Below, piece by piece: positions 12,606 to 21,870 of a DNA stretch of 64,000 nt (position 1 is its first letter; each line of letters starts with the position of its first letter). This DNA is from Candidatus Rokuibacteriota bacterium (GTDB taxonomy: Bacteria; Methylomirabilota; Methylomirabilia; Rokubacteriales; CSP1-6), in NCBI GenBank assembly GCA_003220225.1, contig QHRU01000040.1, positions 83,666 to 147,665 of the forward strand, written 5' to 3'. Under the pieces are notes generated by a model. That model did no database searches. It saw nothing but the letters and a program-made list of their open reading frames with translations, and had not been told where the DNA came from. A program made the translations under genes and the position numbers.

Positions 12606-13998
12606 CGACAAATTCCACGACGAATGCGGGCTGTTCGGCATCTGGAACCATCCGGAGGCCGCCAACGTCACGTATCTCGGCCTCTACGCGCTCCAGCACC
12701 GGGGCCAGGAGTCGGCCGGCATCGCGGCCACCGACGGCCACGGGTTCCACACCGAGAAGGCGATGGGCTGGGTGGCCGACGTCTTCCATCCCGAGCGCCT
12801 GCGCCGGCTGCCGGGGCACCGCGCCATCGGCCACGTGCGCTACTCCACGTCGGGTTCCTCCAATCTGAAGAACGCGCAGCCGATCACGGCCAACACCGCG
12901 CGTGGCCCGATCTCGATCGCGCACAACGGCAACCTGACCAACGCCGACGCCCTGCGCAAGGAGATGGAGCGGGACGGCGCCATCTTCCAGTCGACGTCCG
13001 ACACCGAGGTGATCCTGCACCTGCTGGCGCGCGCGCCGGCCGGCCCGCTCGAGGACCAGCTGCGCCACGCGCTGGCCCAGGTGAAGGGCGCCTACTCGCT
13101 GCTCGTGCTCACGCCCGAGGCGATGTACGCGATCCGCGATCCGTATGGCTTCCGGCCGCTCACGCTGGGCCGGCTCGACGACGCGTGGGTGGTGGCCTCC
13201 GAGACCTGCGCGCTGGACCTCATGGAGGCGAAGGTCGAGCGCGATATCGAGCCCGGCGAGCTCCTCGTGATCGGACACGACGGCCCCCGCTCCGTGCGCG
13301 CCTTCCCGCCCGGCGAGAAGCTGCAGTGCGTGTTCGAGTACGTCTACTTCGCGCGGCCCGACTCCGCGCTGTGGGGCCGCAACGTGCACACCGTGCGCAA
13401 GGCGCTCGGCCACCAGCTCGCGCGCGAGCATCCCGTCCCGGCCGACATCGTGATCCCGGTGCCGGACTCGGGGACCAGCGCGGCCCTCGGGTACTCGGAG
13501 GAGTCGGGCACGCCGTACGAGATGGGCCTGATCCGCAACCATTACGTCGGCCGCACCTTCATCGAGCCCAAGCAGGGTATCCGGCACTTCGGCGTGAAGG
13601 TGAAGCTGAACCCGATGCCCGAGATGCTGCAGGGCAAGCGCGTGGTGGTGGTCGACGACTCGATCGTGCGCGGGACCACCAGCCGCAAGATCGTGCGCAT
13701 GCTCCGCAACGCGGGCGCCCGCGAGGTCCACATGCGGATCTCGTCGCCGCCGATCCAGTGGCCGTGTTACTACGGCATCGACACGCCGACGCGCAAGGAG
13801 CTGATCGGGTCCAGCCACAACGTCGAGGAGATCCGCCGCTACCTGGGCGCCGACTCTCTGGGCTATCTGTCGCTCGACGGCATGCTGAAGGCCACGGGCA
13901 GCGATCCCGCGGGCTTCTGTCACGCCTGCTTCACCGGCGCCTACAAGGTCGGCATCGAGCCCGAGCCCACGCCCCAGCTCCACCTCTTCGACGTCTAG
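12586..13998 (+). CDS. purF: Amidophosphoribosyltransferase
   Basis: PurF makes phosphoribosylamine from PRPP and glutamine, the committed purine step. The TTG at 12586 is chosen because GGAGGAG ends 5 nt upstream. It leaves a 13-residue propeptide before Cys14 (DECGLFGI), the N-terminal nucleophile after cleavage. The PRPP loop [14 protein letters not shown] lies at about 349-362. Cysteines in LQCVFEY, WPCYYG and FCHACF match the four ligands of the 4Fe-4S form known from Bacillus. The length is 470 aa. Confidence 0.96.
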
Positions 13999-14002
13999 CG
14001 CG

Positions 14003-15031
14003 ATGAAGCCCCTCACGTATCGCGACGCCGGTGTCGACATCGAGGCCGGCGACGAGGCGGTCCGGCGTATCGCGCCGCTCGCCCGGACGACGTTCCGGCC
14101 CGAGGTGCTGGGCGGCATCGGGGCCTTCGCCGGGTTCGTCCGCGTGCCGGCCGGCTATCGCGAGCCCGTGCTGGTGTCGTCCACCGACGGCGTCGGCTCC
14201 AAGCTCAAGGTCGCGTTCCTCGCCGACCGTCACGACACGGTGGGTATCGACCTCGTCGCCATGGGCGTCAACGACCTGCTCGTCCACGGCGCCGAGCCCC
14301 TCTTCTTCCTGGACTACATCGGCATCGGCAAGCTCGACCCGGCGCGCGTCGAGGCGCTCGTGAGCGGCGTGGCCGAGGGCTGCCGTCGTGCGGGCTGCGC
14401 GCTGATCGGCGGCGAGACCTCCGAGCTGCCCGACATCTACGCGCCCCGCGAGTACGATCTCGCGGGCTTCGCGGTCGGCGTCGTCGAGCGCGAGCGCATC
14501 GTGGACGGGAGCGCCGTGAAGCCCGGCGACGCCGTCCTCGGCCTAGCCTCCTCGGGGCTGCACAGCAACGGGTACACGCTCGCGCGGCGCATCGTCTTCG
14601 ACGTGCTGAAGCTCGACGTGGGCGCGCCGCTGCCGGGCACGGGGCGCAGCGTCGGCGACGAGCTGCTGGAGCCGACACGCATCTACGCGTCCGCCGTGCG
14701 CGCGCTGCTCGCCGCCGTTCCGGTCTCGGCGATGGCGAACGTCACGGGCGGCGGGCTGACGGGCAACGTGCCGCGCGTGTTGCCGGACGGCTGCCGCGTC
14801 GTGCTGCGGCGCGGGGCCTGGCGCGAGCCGCCGGTGTTCGCGACGCTGCGCGAGGCCGGGCGCGTGAGCGAGCCCGAGATGCTGCGCACGTTCAATCTCG
14901 GCGTGGGCTACGTCGTGATCGTGCGCGCCGCCGACGCCGACCGCGCGCGCCAGGCGCTCACGGAGGCGGGGGAGACGGTGACGGCCATCGGCGAGGTGGT
15001 CGCGGGCGAGCGCGGCGTGGAGCTGGTGTGA
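14003..15031 (+). CDS. purM: AIR synthetase (FGAM cyclo-ligase)
   Basis: PurM closes the imidazole ring: FGAM plus ATP gives AIR. The 342-aa protein has TYRDAGVDIEAGDEAV at the N-terminus, the ATP-site run STDGVGSKLKVAF, GVNDLLVHGAEPLFFLDY, and the C-terminal FNLGVGYV. The ATG is 4 nt after the purF stop. Its stop TGA shares one base with the next ATG (TGATG), coupling it to the ndh gene. Confidence 0.96.
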   Translation: MKPLTYRDAGVDIEAGDEAVRRIAPLARTTFRPEVLGGIGAFAGFVRVPAGYREPVLVSSTDGVGSKLKVAFLADRHDTVGIDLVAMGVNDLLVHGAEPLFFLDYIGIGKLDPARVEALVSGVAEGCRRAGCALIGGETSELPDIYAPREYDLAGFAVGVVERERIVDGSAVKPGDAVLGLASSGLHSNGYTLARRIVFDVLKLDVGAPLPGTGRSVGDELLEPTRIYASAVRALLAAVPVSAMANVTGGGLTGNVPRVLPDGCRVVLRRGAWREPPVFATLREAGRVSEPEMLRTFNLGVGYVVIVRAADADRARQALTEAGETVTAIGEVVAGERGVELV

Positions 15032-16329
15032 TGCGGATCGTCGTCCTCGGCGGCGGCTTCGCCGGGATGGAGGCCGTGCGCGTGCTCGAGCGCCGGCTGC
15101 GCGATCGCGCCGACGTCGAGATCCTCCTGGTCAGCGACCGGAACTACCTGCTCTTCACGCCGCTCCTGCCCCAGGTCGCCTCCTCGATGGTCGAGCCGCG
15201 ACACATCGTTCAGCCGCTGCGCGACATCCGCGGCGCGCGCCGCTTCCGCTTCCGTCGCGACACGGTGACGGACATCGACTTCGCCGGCCGCCGCGTGATC
15301 ATGGCCGAGGGGGTCGAGAGTTACGACCGGCTGATCGTGGCCATGGGCAGCGTGGTGCCGAGCTTCGGCGTGCCGGGTGTGGAGGAGCACGTCCTCGGCT
15401 ACAAGTGGCTCGAGGACGGCGTCGTGCTGCGCGATCACATCCTCGATGCGGCGGAGCACGCCGACCACGAGCCCGATCCGGCCGTGCGGCGGCGGATGCT
15501 CACCGTCTGCGTCGTCGGCGGCGGCTACACGGGCGTCGAGCTGATCGCCGAGCTGCAGGACTTCTTCCACCGCTACATCGTCCCGCGGTACCGCGGCATC
15601 GATCCCGGCGACTACCGGCTGCTGCTCCTCGAGGCGGGCCACGAGATCCTGCGCGGCGTGCATCCCACGCTCGCCGAGCGCGCGCGGCGCAAGCTCGGGC
15701 GCGAGGGCATCGAGATACGCACGGGCACGCGCGTCACCCGCGTGGAGCCCGGCGCGGTCGAGGTGGGCGGCGGCGAGCAGGTGCCGGTCGGCCTCACGGT
15801 GTGGGCGGCCGGCGTGATCGGGCATCCCGTGCTCGCGCACGTGCCCGCCGAGCGTGACCGCCTCGGCCGGTTGGTGACGCGGCCGACGATGCAGCTCAAG
15901 GAGCACCCCGAGGTCTACGGCGCCGGCGACGCCGTCACCATCGAGGACAACGCCGACGCCTCGATCCCGATCATCCCGGCCGCGCTCGCCCAGGCGCGCC
16001 TCGCCGCCGAGAACATCGTCGCCGAGCTGCAGGGGCGGCCGCTCGGCACCATTCATTTCGCGCCGCAGGGCATGCTCGTCTCGCTCGGCGAGCGCGACGC
16101 GGTCGTGGACGTCTTGGGCATCCGCTTCTCGGGCTACGCCGCGTGGCTGTTCTGGAACGCGCTGCACCTGTGGAAGCTCGTCGGCTTCCGCAAGCAGCTT
16201 CAAGTTGCGCTCGACTGGGGGATGGCGCAGGTCTTCCCGCGCGACTCATCGATCATGCGGCGCGTGTCGCGCTGCCCCGTGTGCGACCAGCACGCGGCGC
16301 CGCCGTCACGGGAGCGCGACGCGGCGTGA
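15031..16329 (+). CDS. ndh: Type II NADH dehydrogenase (NDH-2-like FAD oxidoreductase)
   Basis: This is a 432-aa membrane-peripheral flavoprotein that would oxidise NADH and reduce quinone without pumping protons. The FAD-binding Rossmann motif is GGGFAGMEA (residues 6-14) and the NADH-binding one is VVGGGYTGVEL (about 162-172). The segment ending YGAGDAVT is also present. The C-terminus has the amphipathic aromatic stretch that anchors NDH-2 enzymes and an unusual terminal CPVC pair. The gene is locked between purM (TGATG) and purN (GTGA), so it is co-translated with purine enzymes. The link is unexplained. Confidence 0.88.
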   Translation: MRIVVLGGGFAGMEAVRVLERRLRDRADVEILLVSDRNYLLFTPLLPQVASSMVEPRHIVQPLRDIRGARRFRFRRDTVTDIDFAGRRVIMAEGVESYDRLIVAMGSVVPSFGVPGVEEHVLGYKWLEDGVVLRDHILDAAEHADHEPDPAVRRRMLTVCVVGGGYTGVELIAELQDFFHRYIVPRYRGIDPGDYRLLLLEAGHEILRGVHPTLAERARRKLGREGIEIRTGTRVTRVEPGAVEVGGGEQVPVGLTVWAAGVIGHPVLAHVPAERDRLGRLVTRPTMQLKEHPEVYGAGDAVTIEDNADASIPIIPAALAQARLAAENIVAELQGRPLGTIHFAPQGMLVSLGERDAVVDVLGIRFSGYAAWLFWNALHLWKLVGFRKQLQVALDWGMAQVFPRDSSIMRRVSRCPVCDQHAAPPSRERDAA

Positions 16330-16949
16330 GCGTCGAGCGCCTGGCCGTCGGCGTCCTCGCCTCGGGTCGCGGCAGCAACCTGCAGGCGCTGCTCGACGCG
16401 TGCGCCGCCCCCGACTTTCCGGCGCGCATCGCGGTGGTGATCTCCGACCGGGAGCGCGCGGCCGCGCTCGATCGCGCGCGTTCCGCCCGCGTGGAGGCGG
16501 TCTGGCTCGATCCCAAGGACTTCGCCGATCGCGAGAGCTTCGACCGCGGCCTCGTCCGCGAGCTCGAGAAGCGCCAGGTGGGCCTCGTCTGCCAGGCCGG
16601 CTACATGCGCATCCTGTCCGCGGCCTACATCCGCGCGTTCTTCGGGCGCGCGCTCAACATCCATCCCTCGCTGCTGCCGGCGTTTCCCGGGCTGCACGCC
16701 CAGCGCCAGGCGCTCGAGCACGGCGCCAAGGTCACGGGCGCCACCGTACACTTCGCCGACGAAGGCGTGGACACCGGACCGATCGTGCTGCAGGCGGCGG
16801 TGCCCGTGGAGCCGAACGACACGGAAGAGACGCTGTCCGCGCGCATCCTGGTCGAGGAGCATCGCCTGTACCCGGCTGCCGTCCGCCTCTTCGCCGAGGG
16901 ACGCCTCGAGATCGTCGGACGGCGCGTGATCATCAAGGAGCCCCGATGA
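16326..16949 (+). CDS. purN: GAR formyltransferase
   Basis: PurN transfers a formyl group from 10-formyl-THF to GAR. The 207-aa protein shows VLASGRGSNLQALLDA (phosphate loop) and the catalytic region ALNIHPSLLPAFPG (Asn/His). It also has GATVHFADEGVDTGPI (catalytic Asp). The GTG at 16326 overlaps the ndh stop; longer readings in this frame run through ndh and are spurious. Its stop overlaps the purH ATG. glyA at 24191 would help supply its one-carbon donor. Confidence 0.96.
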   Translation: MSVERLAVGVLASGRGSNLQALLDACAAPDFPARIAVVISDRERAAALDRARSARVEAVWLDPKDFADRESFDRGLVRELEKRQVGLVCQAGYMRILSAAYIRAFFGRALNIHPSLLPAFPGLHAQRQALEHGAKVTGATVHFADEGVDTGPIVLQAAVPVEPNDTEETLSARILVEEHRLYPAAVRLFAEGRLEIVGRRVIIKEPR

Positions 16950-18526
16950 GGATTCGCCGCGCTCTCGTCTCCGTCCACGACAAGACCGGGGTGGTCGAGC
17001 TCGCGAAGGCGCTGGTCGGCTTCGGCGTCGAGATCCTCTCGACGGGCGGCACCGCGAAGCTGCTGCGCGAGTCGGGCGTGACCGTGCGCGACGTCGCCGA
17101 GGTCACCGGCTTTCCCGAGATGATGGACGGGCGGGTGAAGACGTTGCATCCCAAGATCCACGGCGGCATCCTCGCGCGGCGGGACGTGCCGGAGCACCTG
17201 GCCGCCCTCGACACCCACGGCATCCCGCCGATCGACCTCGTCGTCGTCGCGCTCTATCCGTTCGAGCGGACGGTGGCGAAGCCGGGTGTGACGCTGGCCG
17301 AGGCGATCGAGCAGATCGACGTCGGCGGGCCGACGATGATCCGCGCCGCCGCCAAGAACCACGCGAGCGTGGCCGTCGTCACCGACCCGTCGCAGTACGC
17401 GGGCGTCCTCGACGAGCTGAAGGCGACGGGCGGGTCGCTGGTCGACGCCACGCGCGCGCGACTCGCGCAGGAGGCCTTCCGGCGCACTGCCCAGTACGAC
17501 GCCGCCATCGCCGCCTGGCTGCGGTCAGCGCAGGCCGCGCAGGCGCCGAAGGCGCCCGAGGAGTTTCCCCACCCGCTGCGGCTGGAGGCCGAGCGCGCGC
17601 TGCTGCTCAAGTACGGCGAGAATCCGCACCAGTCGGCGGCGTTCTACCGGCTCGCCGGCGGGCCCGCGATCGGCCTCGCGGCCATGAAGCCGCTGCATGG
17701 CCCCGAGCTGGGCTACAACAACCTGCTCGACTTCTCCGCCGCGCTGGGCCTGCTGCTCGAGTTCGACGAGCCGGCCGCCGTCGTCATCAAGCACACGAAT
17801 CCCTGCGGCGCCGCGCTGGGCACCGGTGTCGGCGCGGCCATGGAGAAGGCCAAGGCCTCGGATCCGGTCTCGATCTACGGCGGCATCGTCGGCGTCAACC
17901 GCACGCTCGACATGGCGGTGGTGCGGGCGCTGGCCGGGATCTTCGTCGAGATCCTGTTCGCGCCCGCCTACGAGCCCGACGCGCTCGAGGAGCTCGCGCG
18001 GACCAAGAAGAAGTGCCGCGTCTTCGAGGTGCCGTGCGACCGCCGCGCGCTGCCCGGGCGGCTGGAGGAGTACCGCAGCGTGCTCGGCGGCCTGCTCGCG
18101 CAGGGCGCCGACCTGGCGGACCTCGATCCCGCCGCTCTGAAGGTCGTCACGAAGCGCCAGCCGACCCCGGCTGAGCGTCACGCGCTTCGCTTCGCCTGGC
18201 GCGTCGGCAAGCACGCCAAGTCCAACGCCATCGTGCTCACGACGGTCGACCAGGTGGTCGGCGTCGGCGCCGGCCAGATGAACCGCGTCGACTCCGCCCG
18301 GCTGGCCGTGATGCGCGCCCGCGAGGTGGGCCTGCCGACGGAGGGGACGGTCTGCGCCTCCGACGCGTTCTTCCCGTTCCGCGACGGCCTCGACGTCGTG
18401 GCCAAGGCGGGCGTGACCGCCGTGATCCAGCCGGGCGGCTCCGTGCGCGACGAGGACGTGATCGCCGCCGCCGACGAGCACGGCATGGCGATGCTCTTCA
18501 CCGGTCTGCGCCACTTCCGGCACTGA
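16946..18526 (+). CDS. purH: Bifunctional AICAR formyltransferase / IMP cyclohydrolase
   Basis: PurH carries out the last two steps to IMP. The N-terminal MGS-like cyclohydrolase domain (about 1-200) has [16 protein letters not shown] and [13 protein letters not shown]. The transformylase domain contains the catalytic Lys-His in [10 protein letters not shown] and the C-terminal [14 protein letters not shown]. At 526 aa it is of normal size. The ATG overlaps the purN stop (ATGA). Confidence 0.97.
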   Translation: MRIRRALVSVHDKTGVVELAKALVGFGVEILSTGGTAKLLRESGVTVRDVAEVTGFPEMMDGRVKTLHPKIHGGILARRDVPEHLAALDTHGIPPIDLVVVALYPFERTVAKPGVTLAEAIEQIDVGGPTMIRAAAKNHASVAVVTDPSQYAGVLDELKATGGSLVDATRARLAQEAFRRTAQYDAAIAAWLRSAQAAQAPKAPEEFPHPLRLEAERALLLKYGENPHQSAAFYRLAGGPAIGLAAMKPLHGPELGYNNLLDFSAALGLLLEFDEPAAVVIKHTNPCGAALGTGVGAAMEKAKASDPVSIYGGIVGVNRTLDMAVVRALAGIFVEILFAPAYEPDALEELARTKKKCRVFEVPCDRRALPGRLEEYRSVLGGLLAQGADLADLDPAALKVVTKRQPTPAERHALRFAWRVGKHAKSNAIVLTTVDQVVGVGAGQMNRVDSARLAVMRAREVGLPTEGTVCASDAFFPFRDGLDVVAKAGVTAVIQPGGSVRDEDVIAAADEHGMAMLFTGLRHFRH

Positions 18527-18550
18527 GGCGGCCGTGACCGAGCGCGCCTC

Positions 18551-19441
18551 GTGACCGAGCGCATCTATGGGCTGCGCGAGCTCACGCGCATCCTCACCCT
18601 CACCCCGCGGCGGGCGGCACAGCTCAAGCGCCTGAACCTGCTGCACGGCGAGCTGCGCTACACGTTCCGCGAGCTGCTGGCGCTCCGCGCGGCGGCGTCG
18701 CTGCTCGATTCCGGCGCGTCGGTGCGCCAGATCCGCCAGGCGCTCGACGCGCTCCGCCGTCGCGATCCCGGCATCCGGCAGCCGCTCGCCGAGATGCGCC
18801 TGGTGCTCGAGGGCGGCCGCGTGCTGGTGGAGTCCGAGCGCGTGCGCTTCGATCCGCGCACGGGCCAGACCGTGCTCGATCTCGACGCTGGCAACCTCGA
18901 GAAGGCGGCGGAGGCGACGCTCGTGACCGGCCTCGTGCGGCCGATGGCGCCGCCCTCCGAGCAGGCGGAGACGTGGTTCGAGCGTGCCAGCGAGTGGGAT
19001 GCCGACCCCGCGCAGTGGGACGACGCCATCGACGCCTACCGGCGCGTGGTCGCCATCGACCCGACGTACGCGGCCGCCTGGAACAATCTCGGCCTGCTGC
19101 TGCACCGCATGGGACGCTATGACGAGGCGCGCGCGTCCTACGACCGGGCGCTCGGCGAGGTGGAGGACTGCGCGGAGGCCGCCTACAACCTCGGCTCGCT
19201 GAACGAAGACACCGGCAACGTCGAGGAGGCGATCCGCTGCTATCGGCGCGCGCTCGACATCTCGCCCGACTACGCCGACGCCCACTTCAACCTCGCCGGC
19301 GCGCTCGCGCGCGCGGGCCGCGGCGACGAGGCCGTCAGGCACTGGCAGCGCTACCTCGAGCTGGACGCGGGCAGCCCGTGGGCGAAGATCGCGCGGGCGC
19401 ATCTCGAAGTCGTCGATCAGACGGACACGAGCACCGAATGA
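18551..19441 (+). CDS. MerR-type HTH protein with C-terminal TPR repeats
   Basis: The 296-aa protein joins an N-terminal MerR-like winged helix (about residues 5-70: [20 protein letters not shown], then [10 protein letters not shown] and SVRQIRQAL) to about four TPR units at about 140-285 ([44 protein letters not shown]). A regulator that senses a partner protein through TPRs is plausible, but no function is known. The GTG at 18551 lies in the second of two 12-bp direct copies of GTGACCGAGCGC (18534 and 18551). The stop overlaps purD (ATGA), so it is part of the purine operon. Confidence 0.85.
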   Translation: MTERIYGLRELTRILTLTPRRAAQLKRLNLLHGELRYTFRELLALRAAASLLDSGASVRQIRQALDALRRRDPGIRQPLAEMRLVLEGGRVLVESERVRFDPRTGQTVLDLDAGNLEKAAEATLVTGLVRPMAPPSEQAETWFERASEWDADPAQWDDAIDAYRRVVAIDPTYAAAWNNLGLLLHRMGRYDEARASYDRALGEVEDCAEAAYNLGSLNEDTGNVEEAIRCYRRALDISPDYADAHFNLAGALARAGRGDEAVRHWQRYLELDAGSPWAKIARAHLEVVDQTDTSTE

Positions 19442-20733
19442 ACCTGCTCGTCGTCGGCGGCGGCGGCCGCGAGCACGCGCTCTGCTGGAAGCTCGCCCAG
19501 AGCCCGCGGCTCACGCGGCTGGTGGCGGCGCCGGGCAATCCCGGCATCGCCCGGCACGCCGCGTGCGTGGCGGTGAGCGTCGACGACCACGACGGCGTCG
19601 TGCGGCTCGCCGAGCGCGAGCGCGCCGACCTCGTCGTCATCGGGCCCGAGGTGCCGCTGGTCGCCGGTCTCGCCGACCGCCTGCGCGACAAAGGCTTTGC
19701 CGTGTTCGGGCCGGGCGCGCCCGCCGCCGCGCTCGAAGGCAGCAAGGCCTTCGCGAAAGATCTGATGGCGCGCGCGGGCATTCCGACGGCGCGCTACGCG
19801 ACGTTCACCGATCCCGGCGCCGCGCGCACGTTCGCGCGCGAGCTCGGGGCGCCGGTGGTCGTCAAGGCCGATGGGCTCGCCGCGGGCAAGGGCGCCATCG
19901 TGTGCGCGACGCTCGCCGAGGCCGAGGCGGCCATCGCGCGCTGCCTGGAGCGCCGGGAGTTCGGGGCGGCCGGCGCCACCATCGTGGTCGAGGAGTTCCT
20001 GCGCGGCGAGGAGGCGTCGTTCTTTGCGGTCTCCAACGGCGGGGCGTGCGTGGCGCTCGGCGCGGCCCAGGACCACAAGACGGTCTTCGACGGCGATCGC
20101 GGGCCGAACACGGGTGGCATGGGCGCGTTCACGCCGGTGGCGTCGCTGGACGCGGCCATGCACGCGCGCATCATGCGCACGATCGTCGAGCCGACGTTCG
20201 CGGCGATCGCGCGCGAGGGCGCGCCGTACCGGGGCGTCCTCTACGCCGGTCTCATGCTCACGGCCGAGGGCCCCAAGGTCATCGAATACAACGTTCGCTT
20301 CGGCGATCCGGAGTGCCAGGCGCTCGTGGCCACGCTGGAGGGAGACCTGCTGCTGCTGCTCGACGCCGCGGCGCGCGGCGCGCCGTTGCCCGCCCCCGCG
20401 CCGACCAAGCGCGCCGCGGTCTGTGTCGTCGTCGCGTCCGGTGGGTATCCGGGGCGCCATCCGACCGGCGCGCCGATCGACGGGATCGACGAGGCCGAGC
20501 GCATGCCCGGCGTCGTCGTCTTCCATGCCGGTACGGCGATGCGCGACGGCCGGTTGGTGACGGCGGGCGGCCGCGTGCTCGGCGTGACGGCGACGGCGGA
20601 GAGCGTGCCCGCGGCCATCGAGCACGTGTACGCGGCCGCCTCGCGCATCCGGTTCGACGGCATGCACTATCGCAGGGACATCGGGCGGCGCCAGGCCGCG
20701 CGGGGCGTCGTACCCCCAGGGGGGCATCAATGA
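19438..20733 (+). CDS. purD: GAR synthetase
   Basis: PurD ligates phosphoribosylamine and glycine using ATP. It is a 431-aa ATP-grasp enzyme with the N-terminal VVGGGGREHALCWKL, the ATP-grasp lysine region VVVKADGLAAGKG, DHKTVFDGDRGPNTGGMGAF and the metal-binding end YNVRFGDPECQA. The ATG overlaps the stop of the MerR/TPR gene. Its stop overlaps the purE ATG, with AGGGGGG just before that start. Confidence 0.97.
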   Translation: MNLLVVGGGGREHALCWKLAQSPRLTRLVAAPGNPGIARHAACVAVSVDDHDGVVRLAERERADLVVIGPEVPLVAGLADRLRDKGFAVFGPGAPAAALEGSKAFAKDLMARAGIPTARYATFTDPGAARTFARELGAPVVVKADGLAAGKGAIVCATLAEAEAAIARCLERREFGAAGATIVVEEFLRGEEASFFAVSNGGACVALGAAQDHKTVFDGDRGPNTGGMGAFTPVASLDAAMHARIMRTIVEPTFAAIAREGAPYRGVLYAGLMLTAEGPKVIEYNVRFGDPECQALVATLEGDLLLLLDAAARGAPLPAPAPTKRAAVCVVVASGGYPGRHPTGAPIDGIDEAERMPGVVVFHAGTAMRDGRLVTAGGRVLGVTATAESVPAAIEHVYAAASRIRFDGMHYRRDIGRRQAARGVVPPGGHQ

Positions 20734-21245
20734 CCAACCCGATCCGCGTGGGCATCGTGCTGGGCAGCGACACGGACCTCGACGTCATGCTGGAGGCGGT
20801 GAAGGTGCTGGACGCGCTGGCGGTCGGCAGCGAAGTCGTCGTCGCCTCCGCGCACCGCACGCCGAAGAAGACCGAAGAGTACGCGTCGACGGCCGAGGCG
20901 CGCGGGCTCGGCGTGCTGATCGCCGCCGCCGGCGGAGCGGCGGCGCTTCCCGGCGTGCTGGCAGCCTCCAGCGCCCTGCCGGTGATCGGCGTGCCGATCG
21001 CAGCCACGCCGCTCGCCGGCATGGACGCGCTGCTCTCGATCGTGCAGATGCCGAAGGGCGTCCCGGTGGCGACGGTCGCGATCGGGAGCTGGGGGGCGGT
21101 CAACGCCGCCATCCTGGCCGCGCAGATCCTCGCGGTGGGCGACGCGGCGCTGCGCCGGCGCCTGGCCGCGTATCGCGCGACGCTCGCCGCCGAGGTGGAA
21201 GACCGCGCGCGGCGCGTCGCCGACAAGCTCAAGTCGCGCGGCTGA
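20730..21245 (+). CDS. purE: PurE-type AIR carboxylase / N5-CAIR mutase (atypical active site)
   Basis: PurE forms CAIR in purine synthesis. The 171-aa protein has VLGSDTDLDVM at the N-terminus, the conserved SAHRTPKKT and the class I run SIVQMPKGVPVATVAIG. In the loop normally reading GAGGAAHLPGM it has AAAGGAAALPGV, so the conserved His is replaced by Ala. No purK is found next to it or elsewhere in the window. Whether it uses N5-CAIR or CO2 directly is therefore open. It is the last pur gene of the run. Confidence 0.9.
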   Translation: MTNPIRVGIVLGSDTDLDVMLEAVKVLDALAVGSEVVVASAHRTPKKTEEYASTAEARGLGVLIAAAGGAAALPGVLAASSALPVIGVPIAATPLAGMDALLSIVQMPKGVPVATVAIGSWGAVNAAILAAQILAVGDAALRRRLAAYRATLAAEVEDRARRVADKLKSRG

Positions 21246-21252
21246 CGAGGCC

Positions 21253-21870
21253 GTGGCGACGGCGGTCGTCCGCGTCGATCCCGTCGCCCCGGACGAGCGC
21301 GTGCTCGGCGAGGCGGCACGCGTGCTGCGTCGCGGCGGTCTCGTCGCGTTTCCCACGGAGACCTTCTACGGCCTCGGCGCCGCCGCGCTCGATCGAGGCG
21401 CGGTGCGCCGCGTGTTCGAGGTGAAGGATCGCCCCGCGTCGATGCCGCTCCTGGTGCTCGTGGACTCCGAGACGATGGTTCGGCGTGTGGCGTCGGACAT
21501 TCCGGCGCGTGCCCGCGAGCTCATGGCGCGGCACTGGCCGGGCGCCCTCACGCTGGTGCTTCGCGCGGCGGCCGGCGTGCCCGCCGAGCTCACGTCCGGC
21601 ACCGGCACCGTCGGCGTGCGGCTGCCCGCGCACGCCACGGCCCGCGCGCTGGTGCGGGCGCTCGGGGCGCCGGTCACGGCGCCCAGCGCGAACCCGACGG
21701 GCGCCGAGCCGCCGACGACCGCCGGCGCCGTCCTCGCGCACTTCGGCGATGCGCTCGACCTCGTGCTCGACGGCGGGCCGACACCCGGCGGCGCGGCCTC
21801 CACCGTGGTCGATGTCACCGTCGACCCGCCGCGCGTGATCCGACAGGGCGCCATTACACTGGGGTCGTGA
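21253..21870 (+). CDS. tsaC: L-threonylcarbamoyladenylate synthase (TsaC/Sua5)
   Basis: This enzyme makes threonylcarbamoyl-AMP from threonine, bicarbonate and ATP for the t6A37 modification of tRNA. The YrdC domain fills the 205 aa: FPTETFYGLGAAALD, KDRPASMPLLVLV, the strand around GTVGVRLPAH and the SANPTGAEPPT loop. There is no C-terminal Sua5 extension. Its partner TsaB is encoded at 29779. The GTG lies 8 nt after the purE stop. The gene end overlaps the mobA start (GTGA). Confidence 0.92.
   Translation: MATAVVRVDPVAPDERVLGEAARVLRRGGLVAFPTETFYGLGAAALDRGAVRRVFEVKDRPASMPLLVLVDSETMVRRVASDIPARARELMARHWPGALTLVLRAAAGVPAELTSGTGTVGVRLPAHATARALVRALGAPVTAPSANPTGAEPPTTAGAVLAHFGDALDLVLDGGPTPGGAASTVVDVTVDPPRVIRQGAITLGS
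21855..21866 (+). promoter_or_regulatory. Putative -10 element for leaderless mobA
   Basis: TACACT (21855-21860) lies inside the end of tsaC, exactly 6 nt before the mobA GTG. The spacing matches other putative leaderless starts in the window (purB, rpiB, the gene at 6537, the gene at 53520). No matching -35 is seen, and mobA may equally be read from upstream transcripts. Confidence 0.35.
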
